A DNA stretch of 64,000 nucleotides from Torymus aiolomorphi (Eukaryota; Arthropoda; Insecta; Hymenoptera; Torymidae). Each line of letters starts with the position of its first letter. Position 1 is the first letter of the stretch. Under the pieces are notes generated by a model. It had not been told where the DNA came from, did no database searches, and worked only from the letters and a program-made list of their open reading frames with translations. This document shows positions 8,506-18,515 of the stretch, in pieces. The DNA is taken from NCBI GenBank assembly GCA_036365515.1, contig CM070875.1, positions 105,194,628-105,258,627 on the forward strand. The letters are read 5' to 3'. The translations under genes and the position numbers were made by a program.

Positions 8506-10791
8506 TTAAATTAATAAAGAATGATAAATGTTATCTAATTTACTTGACTCTATCATTAAATTTACATTATTCCGATTTCTTAGAATGTGAATACTTTCGA
8601 GGCTTTCCCTCTTATATTTATTCTTAATCCCTTGTTCCAAAATATCCACACTCCCAAAATCGAAAGAATGCAAACTATTTAAACAATGTTCTTTCAAACC
8701 CGATGTACAACTTGAGCTGCGTAAACTATATTGATGTTCATATATTCTCTTTTTCAAATATCTACCCGTTTGACCAATATAACAACTATTACAATCCCTA
8801 CAATTAATTTTATAAACTACTCCCGATTTTAAACATTTATCATCCTTGTCTTTACAATTACTAAATAACCTTTCTAAATTATTATCGTTTCTAAAGAAAA
8901 CTTGAATATTATGTTTACTAAAAACCCTTCTAATCCTTTCCGACAAACCTCTAACATATGGTAAACTAAAATATGCATTCTTTCCATTTCTATTCCTTGT
9001 TTGATTATCTATCCGCTGCTTCAATCCACCATTATAAATTTCCCACACTCTCTCATCAATCATTTTGTCAATAAATTTTACCGGATAACTATTCTTAATA
9101 AATGTTTCTCTAACTAAATTTAAATTCTTTTTCCTAAATTCTTTATGTGACAATTTAATCGCTCTGTCAATGACACCTTTGATCGCACCTGTCTTGTTTC
9201 CGAATTGGTGGCGAGAATCAAAATTGAAAAATCTATCTGACCATGTAGGTTTTCTATACCAATCTAATTTCACTCTATTATTATTAATTCTAATGACTCT
9301 AATATCTAAAAAACTCAATTGATCATCTTTCTCAACATCTTTTGTGAATTTAATTCTATCATGGGTAGAATTAAACACATCCACCATTTCATCCACAAAA
9401 CATTCAGGTACAACTGCAAAAATGTCATCAACATATCTTTTAAAACTAATTGGCTGAAAAACCAATTTAGACAAAGCAATACTTTCCAATTTTTCCATTA
9501 CTAAATTGGCTATAACAGGTGACAAAGGTGATCCCATTGGACAACCATATCTTTGCTCATATAAACCATTATCAAAAGAAAAAATTGTGTTTTTAAAAAC
9601 CAAATTAAGTGCCTTTATAAATTCATCTTTTGTTAAACTAGTATGTACTTTAATTTCAGACCACTTATCTTGTATAATATCATTTAATAACTCTAAAGGT
9701 ATATTTGTAAACAAAGATACTACATCCAATGAAACCATCCTATCATCATTCGGAATAATAATATCTTTCATTATATCATAAAAACTCCAACTATCTTTAA
9801 TATATGAATTTGTTTTACCCACTATCTTGAACAATATATTAGACAAAAATCTAGCAAGTCTATACGTCGGAAAATTTATCGATGATATTATTATTCTATA
9901 TGTCAACTGTTCTTTGTGAATCTTAGGAAGCCCATAACATTTAGCTACAGTGCCATTTTCACATTTTAAATATTTAAACATACTATCCTTAATATAAGCT
10001 TTTGTTTTCCAATGCAACAATAATTCTTTCAATTTATCTTGTAGTCTATTGATATGTGGATTCCTAATTTTCACGTAAGTGGTATCATCATCCAACATAA
10101 GTTGAATTTTATTAATATAATCCCTTTTATCTGAAACTACAGTTACATTTCCTTTATCTGCTTTTTGGAAGATCATATTCGGATTCTCTCTCAAGAATTT
10201 CTTCGTTATTTTTAATTCATGGAATAAATTACTGTTCAAATAAATATCAAATCTATGTTCTCTTTTAAAATTATCAATAACTTTAACTAAAGAGCTCCTA
10301 CATTCTTTTTTAAACTCTAGATTAAAACTACTCATACTACTTTCTACCTCAGCGATGATATTCTTGATCGGAAGAGATTTACTTGAATATGATATTCCAA
10401 ATTTAGCACCCTTTGACATGATATTTACCACTTCTTCTGGTATTACTTTGTCAGTTAAATTTCTAAACCAATCCTTATTAACATTGTTAGTTTGATTCAT
10501 CTGAGAGTGTTTTCTATGCTTTAAATATGCAAATTTTCTTTTTAATTTACTCCTATGGTTATATTTTCCTTTTTCGAAGTGCCTCTTTTGACCACGAAAA
10601 AATTCTTGCAAATCATTCTGTTCTACTTTGTTATATAAATATCTTTCAAGCTCTAATAAATATTTATTCAAACGATTAAATTCAAAATTCAAATCTCTAA
10701 TTTCTAAGTTAAGTAATTTATTTTTGAAAAAGAAAATATTTTTCCGTAGATCATAAGAAACTCTTTTGTTATAATCCCGATAAAAACCCAT
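8506..10791 (-). CDS. Penelope-type reverse transcriptase with GIY-YIG endonuclease
   Basis: An open frame of 761 codons with no internal stop. The N-terminal third is basic and Asn/Lys-rich. The RT domain spans roughly residues 230-520, with a KADKGNVTVV block, GLPKIHK, SLDVVSLFTNIP (catalytic Asp), GCPMGSPLSPVIANL and the active site YVDD at about residue 450. A GIY-YIG nuclease follows at about residues 650-700 (VVYKINCRDCNSCYIGQTGR, then LKKRIYEH). RT plus C-terminal GIY-YIG is diagnostic of endonuclease-bearing Penelope elements, which prime reverse transcription at a nicked target. The ATG at 10791 is the first in the frame. All catalytic motifs are present, which is unusual in this window, so it may be recently active. 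The element lies inside the Helitron. Confidence 0.93.
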   Translation of the reverse strand: MGFYRDYNKRVSYDLRKNIFFFKNKLLNLEIRDLNFEFNRLNKYLLELERYLYNKVEQNDLQEFFRGQKRHFEKGKYNHRSKLKRKFAYLKHRKHSQMNQTNNVNKDWFRNLTDKVIPEEVVNIMSKGAKFGISYSSKSLPIKNIIAEVESSMSSFNLEFKKECRSSLVKVIDNFKREHRFDIYLNSNLFHELKITKKFLRENPNMIFQKADKGNVTVVSDKRDYINKIQLMLDDDTTYVKIRNPHINRLQDKLKELLLHWKTKAYIKDSMFKYLKCENGTVAKCYGLPKIHKEQLTYRIIISSINFPTYRLARFLSNILFKIVGKTNSYIKDSWSFYDIMKDIIIPNDDRMVSLDVVSLFTNIPLELLNDIIQDKWSEIKVHTSLTKDEFIKALNLVFKNTIFSFDNGLYEQRYGCPMGSPLSPVIANLVMEKLESIALSKLVFQPISFKRYVDDIFAVVPECFVDEMVDVFNSTHDRIKFTKDVEKDDQLSFLDIRVIRINNNRVKLDWYRKPTWSDRFFNFDSRHQFGNKTGAIKGVIDRAIKLSHKEFRKKNLNLVRETFIKNSYPVKFIDKMIDERVWEIYNGGLKQRIDNQTRNRNGKNAYFSLPYVRGLSERIRRVFSKHNIQVFFRNDNNLERLFSNCKDKDDKCLKSGVVYKINCRDCNSCYIGQTGRYLKKRIYEHQYSLRSSSCTSGLKEHCLNSLHSFDFGSVDILEQGIKNKYKRESLESIHILRNRNNVNLMIESSKLDNIYHSLLI

Positions 10792-10805
10792 ATCATCACT
10801 AACCT

Positions 10806-11549
10806 ACATGGTCAGATAGATTTTTCAATTTTGATTCTCACCACCAATTCGGAAACAAGACAGGTGCGATCAAAGGTGTCATTGACAGAGCGATTAAATT
10901 GTCACATACTAAAGAATTTAGGAAAAAGAATTTAAATTTAGTTAGAGAAACATTTATTAAGAATAGTTATCCGGTAAAATTTATTGACAAAATGATTGAT
11001 GAGAGAGTGTGGGAAATTTATAATGGTGGATTGAAGCAACGGATAGATAATCAAACAAGGAATAGAAATGGAATGAATGCATATTTTAGTTTACCATATG
11101 TTAGAGGTTTGTCGGAAAGGATTAGAAGGGTTTTTAGTAAACATAATATTCAAGTTTTCATTAGAAACGATAATAATTTAGAAAGGTTATTTAGTAATTG
11201 TAAAGACAAGGATGATAAATGTTTAAAATCGGGAGTAGTTTATAAAATTAATTGTAGAGATTGTAATGGTTGTTATATTGGTCAAACGGGTAGATATTTG
11301 AAAAAGAGAATATATGAACATCAATGTAGTTTACGCAGCTCAAGTTGTACATCGGGTTTGAAAGAACATTGTTTAAATAGTTTGCATTCTTTCGATTTTA
11401 GGAGTGTGGATATTTTGGAACAAGGGATTAAGAATAAATATAAGAGGGAAAGCCTTGAAAGTATTCACATTCTAAGAAATCGGAATAATGTAAATTTAAT
11501 GATAGAGTCAAGTAAATTAGATAACATTTATCATTCTTTATTAATTTAA
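10806..11549 (+). pseudogene. 5'-truncated Penelope ORF copy (endonuclease half)
   Basis: About 248 codons matching residues from roughly 515 to the end of the 8506-10791 ORF on the opposite strand. It keeps the GIY-YIG motif CRDCNGCYIGQTGR and ends at the same codon. It starts abruptly within the ORF, so it lacks the RT. Differences are single-residue (for example Lys/Met, Phe/Ile, Ser/Gly), so the two copies separated recently. It is a product of incomplete reverse transcription or template switching and not an independent gene. Confidence 0.85.
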
Positions 11550-11650
11550 GTAAGAATGGAAAGTTAGAGAGGGGAATGTGGATGGTGATGGGGGTAAGAA
11601 AAAAGAAGGGGGTATGGGGGTATATAAGGAGGTGTATCGCGGGTTTCATT

Positions 11651-11700
11651 TCAGTCCCTGAGGAGGAGCCGGAGCGAGCTCGAAACGTTGGACAATGTGG
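11651..11700 (+). ncRNA. Hammerhead-ribozyme-like core in the Penelope 3' region (plus copy)
   Basis: CTGAGGA at 11658-11664, a GAGC/GCTC helix, then GAAA at 11682-11685. It is the same layout as the minus-strand copy at 8360-8403; the only change between them inside this block is in the stem II loop (GCGA versus GCAA), leaving the helix intact. Stem III and the cleavage site remain unassigned. Confidence 0.45.
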
Positions 11701-11884
11701 TGGTGGTGGGCAGTCAGATCGTGCTTTGCTAACAAAGTTTTTTCCAGGTTTTAATTAAGTTTTTATTTCAGATTCTGCGGGGGTGATTATAAACAAGGGC
11801 AATCTGACTGCCATAAATATTAATTATTTTAATTTAATTTGTAAGACTGTAAGACCGATAGAAAAATTCTTATCAGTTGATATA

Positions 11885-14098
11885 CATAAAGGTAGTGATA
11901 GAGCTTTTTATACATTAAAAAAATGATGAGAAAAAGGTGGAATATATGATGAAATTACTGAATATATTGATGGCCGATACTTGAGCCCAATGGAAGCAGC
12001 ATGGCGGACAAAAATTTCCTTTATGTGGAAGGAGTCATAGTGTTATGCGTTCAGCAGTTCGCACAGAAAATCAACAAAAAATTGTTTTTGAAGAAAATAA
12101 TAAAATAGATGCTCTTGATAATTGGAAAACAACTTTAACAGCGTGGTTTGACTTGAATAAAAATGATAAATATGCAAATAATATAAAATACGTTAATATA
12201 CCTCATTATTATATATTTAACGCAAAAAAAGTTTGGGTAAAACGTGAACGCGAACAAAAACATTATGCCATTGGACGTTTAAATATAGTATCTCCAAAAG
12301 ATTCTGAAAGATTCATTTTAAAATTAATATTAAGTCGTATGAAAGGCGCTACTTCCTTTAAATATTTACGTACATATGAAAATGTAACATATAATACTCA
12401 TAAAGAAGCTGCGATTGCAATGGATTTAATAGAAAACGATTTACAAATTAAAAAAATTTTTGAAGAAACATGTCGTATCATGTTACCTTTTCAATTACGT
12501 AAATTTTTTACTTCGTTTTTGTTAAGAGAATATATTCAAGCCAATGTTATTTGGGAAAATTTTAAAACATATTTTAGTGAAGATTTTCATGAAAATAAAG
12601 GTAACTTAGCTTTAAATCATATAAATAAGTTATTATTGTTGGAAGATTTATCTTGTATAGATTTTGAGTTACCTGAACCTGATCCCATTATAAATGATAT
12701 AAAATACGATAGTGAAATAATTTCAATTAGTAAGGAAACATTCGAAGATATGTTTACAAAATTAAATGAAGATTGAAAATTTATTTTCAAACAACTTATA
12801 AAAAATATAAATAAAATCAGTTTTATAGTTGGTCCTGGAGGTTCTGGGAAAACATTTTTATATAAAATTTTAAATTATTATTTTCTATCAGAAGGAAAAA
12901 ATACTATATCAATGGCTCGGACTGGTATAGCGTCTATTCTCTTACCCAAAGGAATGACTACTCATAGAACCTTTAGATTGCCATTAAATTTAAATAGCAT
13001 TGATAATTATTTTTTAAAATTAGAATCAGATAAAAAGAAATTAAGAGAAACAGAAGTCATAATCTGGGATGAAGCATCTATTATATCCAAAAAAGCTTTA
13101 GAAATTATTAAGAGATTGATAACAGAACTTTAAGAGATTTATGTACAAACGATTTACCTTTTGGGGGAAAATTAATAATTTTAGGAGGTGCTTTTCGACA
13201 AATACTCCCAGTAATGAAACACGGATTTAGAAGCGCTATAATTGAAGACACTATTAAATATTCTGAACTTTGGCCTTTATTTAAAATTTTCAAATTAAAC
13301 ACAATATTTTTTCTCAGAATAATGAATTCTCGAAATTATTATTACAAATTGGAGACGGTAATATAAATCCTTTTATAATACCTAATAATTGGAGAACTAA
13401 CGATGTTTGTTTACAAATTTATAAAAATATTAATAAAATAAATGATTATAATGGTGTTATTTTAGCACCTCATAATGAAGACATTAAATTTTTTAATGAA
13501 AAAATTTTAATGTTATTAAATGGTGATAAAAAGTCTTATTATAGTACAGATTATGCGACTCATAAAGGTGTTGATGAAAGTGATGACAACATTCATCTAC
13601 TTTTTCCAACAGAAACATTAAACAATATTTATGAAGGTTTACCACCTCATAAATTAGATTTAAAAGTTAATGCTATTGTTGCCAATTAGAAATTTAAATA
13701 TACACGAAGGTTTGTGTAACGGTACTAGACTTAAAATAACCAAATTATTTAAATGTAATACTGAAGCGCAAATATTAACAGGAGAAAAAATAGGTAATAG
13801 AGTTTCTATTCCTAGAATTACATAAAATACAGGAGAATCTTCGTCATTACCTTTTATTCTTTATAGAAAACAGTTTTCATTAACATTAGCATTTTGCATG
13901 ACCATTAATAAATCTCAGGGACGAAGTTTTTATTATGTAGGATTTATTATGTATGTCAAAAGGAAATTATTCTCACACGGTCAATTATATGTTGCTTTAT
14001 CAAGGTGTAGAAATCCAGATAACATATATATACAAAATAATTTAGAAAATTCATTAGAAATTGAAAATATTGTTTGGGAAGAAATTCTTGATAATTAA
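11885..14098 (+). pseudogene. Helitron PIF1-like helicase region
   Basis: This continues the Helitron protein after the Penelope insertion: KGSDRAFYTL, YDEITEYIDGRYLSPMEAAWR, an open piece at 12045-12776, Walker A GPGGSGKT at about 12835-12858, Walker B-like IIWDEAS (13060-13080), the GGDFRQ box changed to GGAFRQILPVM (13180-13215), and motif V/VI TINKSQGRSF with HGQLYVALSRCRNP (13898-14025). The stop is at 14098. Stops or shifts at about 11924, 12774, 13131, 13300, 13688 and 13825 break it. Helitrons use this SF1 5'-3' helicase to unwind DNA for rolling-circle transposition. Confidence 0.88.
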
Positions 14099-14154
14099 AA
14101 AAAAATTTAGTCATATAAATAAATATGTATGTACATTGCATATATTTATTAAAT

Positions 14155-14730
14155 ATGTTCATATATATTCAAAAACCAAATATCTCAATATAAAATATAC
14201 GCAATAACAATATAAAATAAAGGAGAAATGACTAGCTAAATGAAAATTGTATATAAAATTTAATTAAGTTTCGATTTGATCCATATAAAAATACAAATAA
14301 AATCAAAGAAACGATTTTTAAATCAAAATTTTTAACGTAAATATGCTCTTATATATTCAAATTTCACAATATAAAATATACGCAATAATAGTATAAAATA
14401 AATGAGAAATTGTTTAAGCGATATTATAAGAGATTTAAATCAATACTTAAGTGAAATCGGTATGCGAAATTTATTTAAGTTTTAGTTTAATACATAAAAT
14501 AATAAAAATAAAATAGAACAAAAGATTTTTAAATCAAACTTAATAAAGTAAATATACTCTTATATATTGAAAAACGAAATTTTCCAATATAAAATATACG
14601 CAATAGCAGTATAAAATAAAGAAGAAATTGTTCCAATGATGTTATAAGATCTTAGTCAACGACTAAATGAAAATTGTACATGAAATTTATTTAAGTATAG
14701 ATCAAATTAAAATTTTTATCGTGAGAAATA
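14155..14730. repeat. Three tandem AT-rich units of about 200 bp in the Helitron 3' region
   Basis: The block ATATATTCAA ... CAATATAAAATATACGCAATA ... GTATAAAATAAA ... GAGAAAT recurs at about 14160, 14350 and 14562, with similar spacers ending in TTTAAATCAAA and a run of TAAATAT. It lies between the helicase stop and the Helitron 3' end. Confidence 0.7.
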
Positions 14731-15079
14731 CTCATACATTAAAAAAAATTACATAATAAATATATATATATATAATAGAAGTATTTAAATGATGTTGCAA
14801 AATATCTGATTCAATATCAATTATATATGATACTAGCGTTAATCAGCGCGCTACGCGCGCCACTGTTTGTTGGTCTTCTGTTTCTCTCCTTTCGAGATTC
14901 GAGACGGATTCGATTATTCGAGATTTCGAGATCGTTCGAGGGCAAAATAGATTATCTCGAATGCTCAATTTATATAAGGGATTTATTCAAATGTGGATTA
15001 GATCTACTGGGGATACCACTAAAAAAATGCATACATCTATTTACATCTTGGGTGATGTGGAAAAAATAAAAAAAATGGA
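14731..15079. other. Helitron 3' non-coding region
   Basis: An AT-rich stretch with a short GC burst (AATCAGCGCGCTACGCGCGCC at 14838-14858, a perfect-looking hairpin) and a TTCGAGAT-rich segment (14895-14960). An 80-codon frame over it shows no family match and is disregarded. Confidence 0.4.
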
Positions 15080-15137
15080 TTGTTACTTAAAATGGGGGTT
15101 GATGAGCGGAGCGAGTAGGGGGGTACCCCCCTCCTAG
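15080..15137 (+). other. Helitron 3' terminus (hairpin plus CTAG)
   Basis: AATGGGGGTTGATGAGCGGA is followed by GCGAG, a hairpin of six G/C pairs around GTAC (15117-15132), and CTAG at 15134-15137, with T next. The hairpin and CTRR end mark termination of Helitron strand transfer. Confidence 0.9.
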
Positions 15138-15199
15138 TATATATATATATATATATACTATCTCCCTATATTATATAGGCGTTACTGCTATATCTGAAC

Positions 15200-15425
15200 G
15201 CAGTCCCTCCATCGTCCCCTCCACTTTTTAACGTTAAATTCGTTCAAAAATCACGTTATTTTTTAATCTCAGTCAGACCACCGTCTCCTCTATCGCCCTC
15301 CACTGACCCTTCCACCGCCCTTCGCCCTCCCATCCACTGCCCTCCACCGTCCCCTCCACCGCCCTCCACCGCCCTCCACCTACCGTCCCCTCAACCATCC
15401 CCTTCACCGTCCCCTCCACCTCTGG
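15200..15425. repeat. CCCTCCACC minisatellite near the second Helitron 5' end
   Basis: An imperfect tandem array of CCGTCCCCTCCA / CCGCCCTCCA units, densest at 15290-15425. It is the counterpart of the array at 1139-1440. Confidence 0.8.
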
Positions 15426-15861
15426 ACTACTACCGGACTATTGTTTTTTATGATAATCGAAAAACCATCAAAGAGAAAACTGTTACTAAATCTGAATTCG
15501 AACATTTAAAAAAACTCAAAAATATGCTAATTATTATTAGAACCAACATAGACAATTATGTTTTCAACTATTACCACATTTCGCAGATTTGGAACAGCTT
15601 TCCACACCATCACTGAGGTACTGTTATAAGCGCGTTGAATTTTTGATTTTATTGAGCTTAGGTATTATATATAAGAAATAATAATAATTATATATATGAT
15701 TTTGGGACATGCCGAAATCATATAGAATTACACAATAATTTTTTATATAATGAGCCGAAACACAACCATGGAATTCATCGCCAGTAGCCCTAAAAACCAT
15801 GGGAGTCATCCCTCCGTAATCCTCCTTGACTCCAACCTAGCCCTTCCTTCCTCCACCATGT

Positions 15862-16029
15862 AAGATGTGAATTAATTTTCATTACTTATTCTTGTAATTA
15901 CTTTAAAATAAAAATTGTGCAAAGTTTAAAATATAATGAAAATTAATTCACATCTTTATTACATTTAATAAACAAATATTTCACATTAATATATTAAATA
16001 ATTATGAAATATTTATTTATTAAATGTAC
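15862..16029. repeat. Two adjacent AT-rich hairpins
   Basis: GATGTGAATTAATTTTCATTA at about 15862 pairs with its complement ending at about 15954. Immediately after it, ACATTTAATAAACAAATATT pairs with the complement ending at about 16027. Together they form back-to-back palindromes inside the second Helitron, possibly MITE remnants. Confidence 0.6.
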
Positions 16030-16204
16030 AACAATATTCAGATTATTTATGATATTAAACTTATGAGAAGATACAACATGTCTTATATTTTCACAAAGGG
16101 TAATATTTTAATTAAAATGATTATTGTTATAAATTCCTTGAGCTTAGGAGAAGTTGAGATCATATACAAATACGACATAAATTTTCATTCATCAAATCTT
16201 ATAG

Positions 16205-17141
16205 TATAAATTATAGATTAAATTTCAAAAATTTCATTCCATACAATTTTATCTATTATTAAAGAATTTTCTGAACAATTTTCAATAAATATATTGTTAG
16301 GATTTTTACATCGGGATAAAGCAACATATAGCTGACCATGTGAAAATAGTGGTCATCTAATAAAAATTCTAATATAATCGAAACTCTGTCTTTGAGATTT
16401 ATTTATTGTCATGGCAAAAGCTAATACAATTGGAAATTGTTTACGGTAAAGAATAAAAGGAAATGAAGATGAATCTGCAGTATTTAATGTTATTCGTGGA
16501 ATAAAAACCTCTTCACCAATTCTTTCGCCTGTAATTACTTCTGCCTGAACATTATGAGCATATAATCCAGTTATTCTTAGACGTGTACCATTACACATTC
16601 CTTGTACAATACTTATATTTCTAATTAACATAACAATAGCATTTACTTTCAATTTTAATTCATGAGGTGGAAGACATTCTCTAATATTGTTAAGCATTTC
16701 AATTGGATAAGTTAAATGAATATTTTCGTCTGTTTGATCAACTCCTTTATGAGTTGCGTAATCTAAACTATAATACGTATGTACTTTTTTATTTAATAAT
16801 TCTAAAACTTTATTATTAATAATTTTAGTATCTTTATTATGAGCGGTTAAGATTACACGATCTATTGATGTTTTAATATTAATGTTACTATAAATTTCTT
16901 TACAAATATTATTCATTTTCCATTTATTTGGAATAATAAATGGATTAATTTTTCCTTCACCTAATTCTAACAATAGTGAAGCAAATTCTTTATTTTCCGA
17001 ACGAATATTCGGATTTAATTTTAAAACTTTAAAAAGAGACCATAACGCAGAAAATTTAATTGTTTCTTCAATTATACTATTTTTGTGACCACATTTCATA
17101 ACTGGAAGAATTTGCCGAAAATCACCTCCTAACATGATCAA
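16205..17141 (-). pseudogene. Helitron helicase C-terminal fragment, reversed within the second Helitron
   Basis: The open frame 17141-16353 carries GGDFRQILPVM (here with the native Asp), an AHNKDTKIIN block, THKGVDQTD, LPPHELKLKVNAIVMLIRN, GMCNGTRL and TINKSQRQSF. After a short break it continues to about 16205 with the HGQLYVALSRC motif in another frame. It lacks Walker A. It is better preserved than the helicase of the first Helitron, so it derives from another family member. Confidence 0.85.
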
Positions 17142-17424
17142 TTTTCTACACTATTTATTCAATTAATATAACGATATTTCATTGCTCTGAAGCAATTATA
17201 AAGAACATAAATAGTATATCCTTTACCTTTGATTCGTCTTAAGTCCGATATTTTACCCATCAAAATTTCATATTGTCAAAATTTGATAGTTTCATAGTTC
17301 ATTATTATAAAATTTCTCTCTGAAAATGGGGGTTGGCGAGCGGAGCGAGCAAGGGGCGAAGCCCCCCTAGTATATATATATTCCCGTGTCTGGACGACGA
17401 CGACATAACCTTACACATCTTTAC

Positions 17425-18172
17425 ATATATATACTTCGAGCATGTTAGTATATGCTCAAAGTATACATACACAAGCCTGGTTGAGCTTCAAAGATGTTGC
17501 AGCCAAATTTCTTGGTAATAATAAAGATGAGAACTATAAGAGCATCGTAGAAACTATGGTAGAAAACTTCAAAAGTTTAGGTTGCTTAATGAATTTGAAA
17601 CTCCACTTTCTCGATTCCCATATTGATGAATTTCCACCAAACCTTGGGGACTTCAGTGAAGAGCAAGGTTTCATCAGGACATGAAGGAATTTGAACGTAG
17701 GTGGAAAGGAAAATGGAGCGTGAACATGATGGCGGACTATTGATGGATGCTAAAAAGAGATGTACAATCTAATAACAAAAAGTGGCGTAGAAATCCTTTG
17801 CATAGGTCGTTCGATGACAAACGTATACGCAAGCGTAAGCCAATTTAATTCTTGTGCATGAGATTTTTGAGCAGTTTTTTGAGGTTATCTCCGAAACTCT
17901 TCGGTCAAACCTCTTTTTCCATAGCAAATTCGGATTCAGCAGGCCAAAGCATATAAAAAGAAAGTGTTTTTGATGTGAAGGAAATAATGTTTTTGTTCTT
18001 CTCAACCTCTTACCACAGTAACACTGCTTTTCGACATTTTTTGATGTTATCTTAAAAACTTACGGCTGAACCCCTATTTTTAATGACGAATTCGGATTCA
18101 GCGGACAAAAATACATAAGAAAAAAGTAGTCGCCATCCCAGAACCAGACACTTTTTTTTTGTGGGCCTGTGT
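17425..18172 (+). mobile_element. 3' part of another copy of the TIR element (as at 2308-7142)
   Basis: It contains coding for the C-terminal third of the same protein family and ends, like the right end at 7142, in a TTTTTTTT run then GGGCCTGTG, followed by TAA. The GAATTCGGATTCAGCGG and CATAAGAAAAAAG blocks near 18100 match the subterminal region of the other copy. The left end is missing: the sequence starts just after the second Helitron. Confidence 0.7.
17442..17848 (+). pseudogene. TIR-element protein, C-terminal fragment
   Basis: AWLSFKDVAAKFLGN, LGCLMNLKLHFLDSH and NLGDFSEEQG in one frame (to about 17670), then a one-base shift and FHQDMKEFERRW, VNMMADY, a TGA where the family has Cys/Trp, WMLKRD and a basic tail ending at 17848. 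It is clearly homologous to residues ~365-486 of the gene at 3882-5342, but diverged. Confidence 0.8.
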
Positions 18173-18383
18173 AATTTTTGGTGGGACATGTGTGATTTTT
18201 TACTTTTACAGATATAGATATTACACAAGAAGAGTCTTTCAAGTAATATTGGAGATATAAGCAATCATGTTGAGTAGTTCTAATTTTTACAAATATTACA
18301 TAACAAGATTTTTTCGAGTCATTTTGAAGATATAGCCAATAATGTTGAGGAGTTCTAATTATGTGCTGTCTGAAAAATCTAAT
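18173..18383. repeat. Short tandem duplication (about 95 bp)
   Basis: GGAGATATAAGCAATCATGT ... GAGTAGTTCTAATT (18251-18281) recurs as GAAGATATAGCCAATAATGT ... GAGGAGTTCTAATT (18329-18360). No coding is recognised. Confidence 0.5.
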
Positions 18384-18515
18384 TTTGAATTAGCGAAAAT
18401 GAAAGATTGTCCTCATGACCCTGGTGGTTATATTATTAATGGAAAAGCATTTGTCATCTTCAAGAAGCTTAGTCAATATCAATGCTATGCTGCTGTACAT
18501 ATTTACACAAGCACC
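18384..18515 (+). pseudogene. Possible RNA polymerase second-largest-subunit fragment
   Basis: One frame reads ELAKMKDCPHDPGGYIINGK followed by FVIFKKLSQ. The C-P-x-DPGGY-x-I-x-G motif and a following 'I..(Q)xLS' resemble the Rpb2 family, especially Pol III RPC2 (C-P-x-DPGGYFIV-x-G ... QLS). Only about 30 residues match, one residue of the motif is missing, and the frame ends at 18520. It could be a retrocopy fragment captured near the repeat, or coincidence. Confidence 0.3.

Larger units (their letters stand above)
8173..11881 (-). mobile_element. Penelope-like retroelement with an inverted, 5'-truncated partner copy
   Basis: A full unit on the minus strand (ORF 10791-8506, 3' region to about 8173) sits head to head with a truncated unit on the plus strand (about 10806-11881). 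The plus unit starts inside the ORF at the residues TWSDRFF. The two share about 1.07 kb with few differences, including the 3' UTR and an outer 70-bp AT-rich segment that runs to TATCAACTGATAAG on one side and its complement on the other. Partial tandem or inverted copies of this kind are typical of Penelope elements. Both outer flanks are Helitron coding, so the element inserted into the Helitron. Confidence 0.85.
1115..15137 (+). mobile_element. Autonomous-type Helitron, decayed, with two nested insertions
   Basis: The 3' end is diagnostic: a conserved GAGCGGAGCGAG block, a GC hairpin at 15117-15132, then CTAG at 15134-15137 followed by T. A candidate 5' end, TC at 1115-1116 preceded by A, has an ACTATACTATATAG box that resembles the start of the second Helitron at 15161. 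Between the two ends lies Helitron-type coding in order: Rep N-terminal region (2173-2307, 7146-8140), then a PIF1-like helicase (11885-14098). The frame is cut by a TIR element with duplicated TTA (2308-7142) and by a Penelope element (about 8173-11881). Removing both leaves roughly 5.5 kb, a normal autonomous Helitron size. The 3' end is strongly supported; the 5' end is a prediction. Confidence 0.8.
15161..17370 (+). mobile_element. Second Helitron of the same family, non-autonomous, tandem to the first
   Basis: The candidate 5' end is TCTCCCTATATTATATAGG at 15161, preceded by A. The 3' end is near-identical in layout to the first Helitron: AATGGGGGTTGGCGAGCGGA, GCGAGC, hairpin GGGGC-GAA-GCCCC (17353-17365), and CTAG at 17367-17370, then T. 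The only coding inside is a helicase fragment on the minus strand, opposite to the element's own orientation, so it cannot be its native gene. It starts 24 bp after the first Helitron ends, in an AT dinucleotide run. Confidence 0.75.

Noticed and set aside
8406..8627. 73-residue hydrophobic frame on plus strand, with a twin at 11428-11649 minus
   Set aside because: It lies antisense to the Penelope 3' end, and the twin exists only because the region is duplicated inverted.
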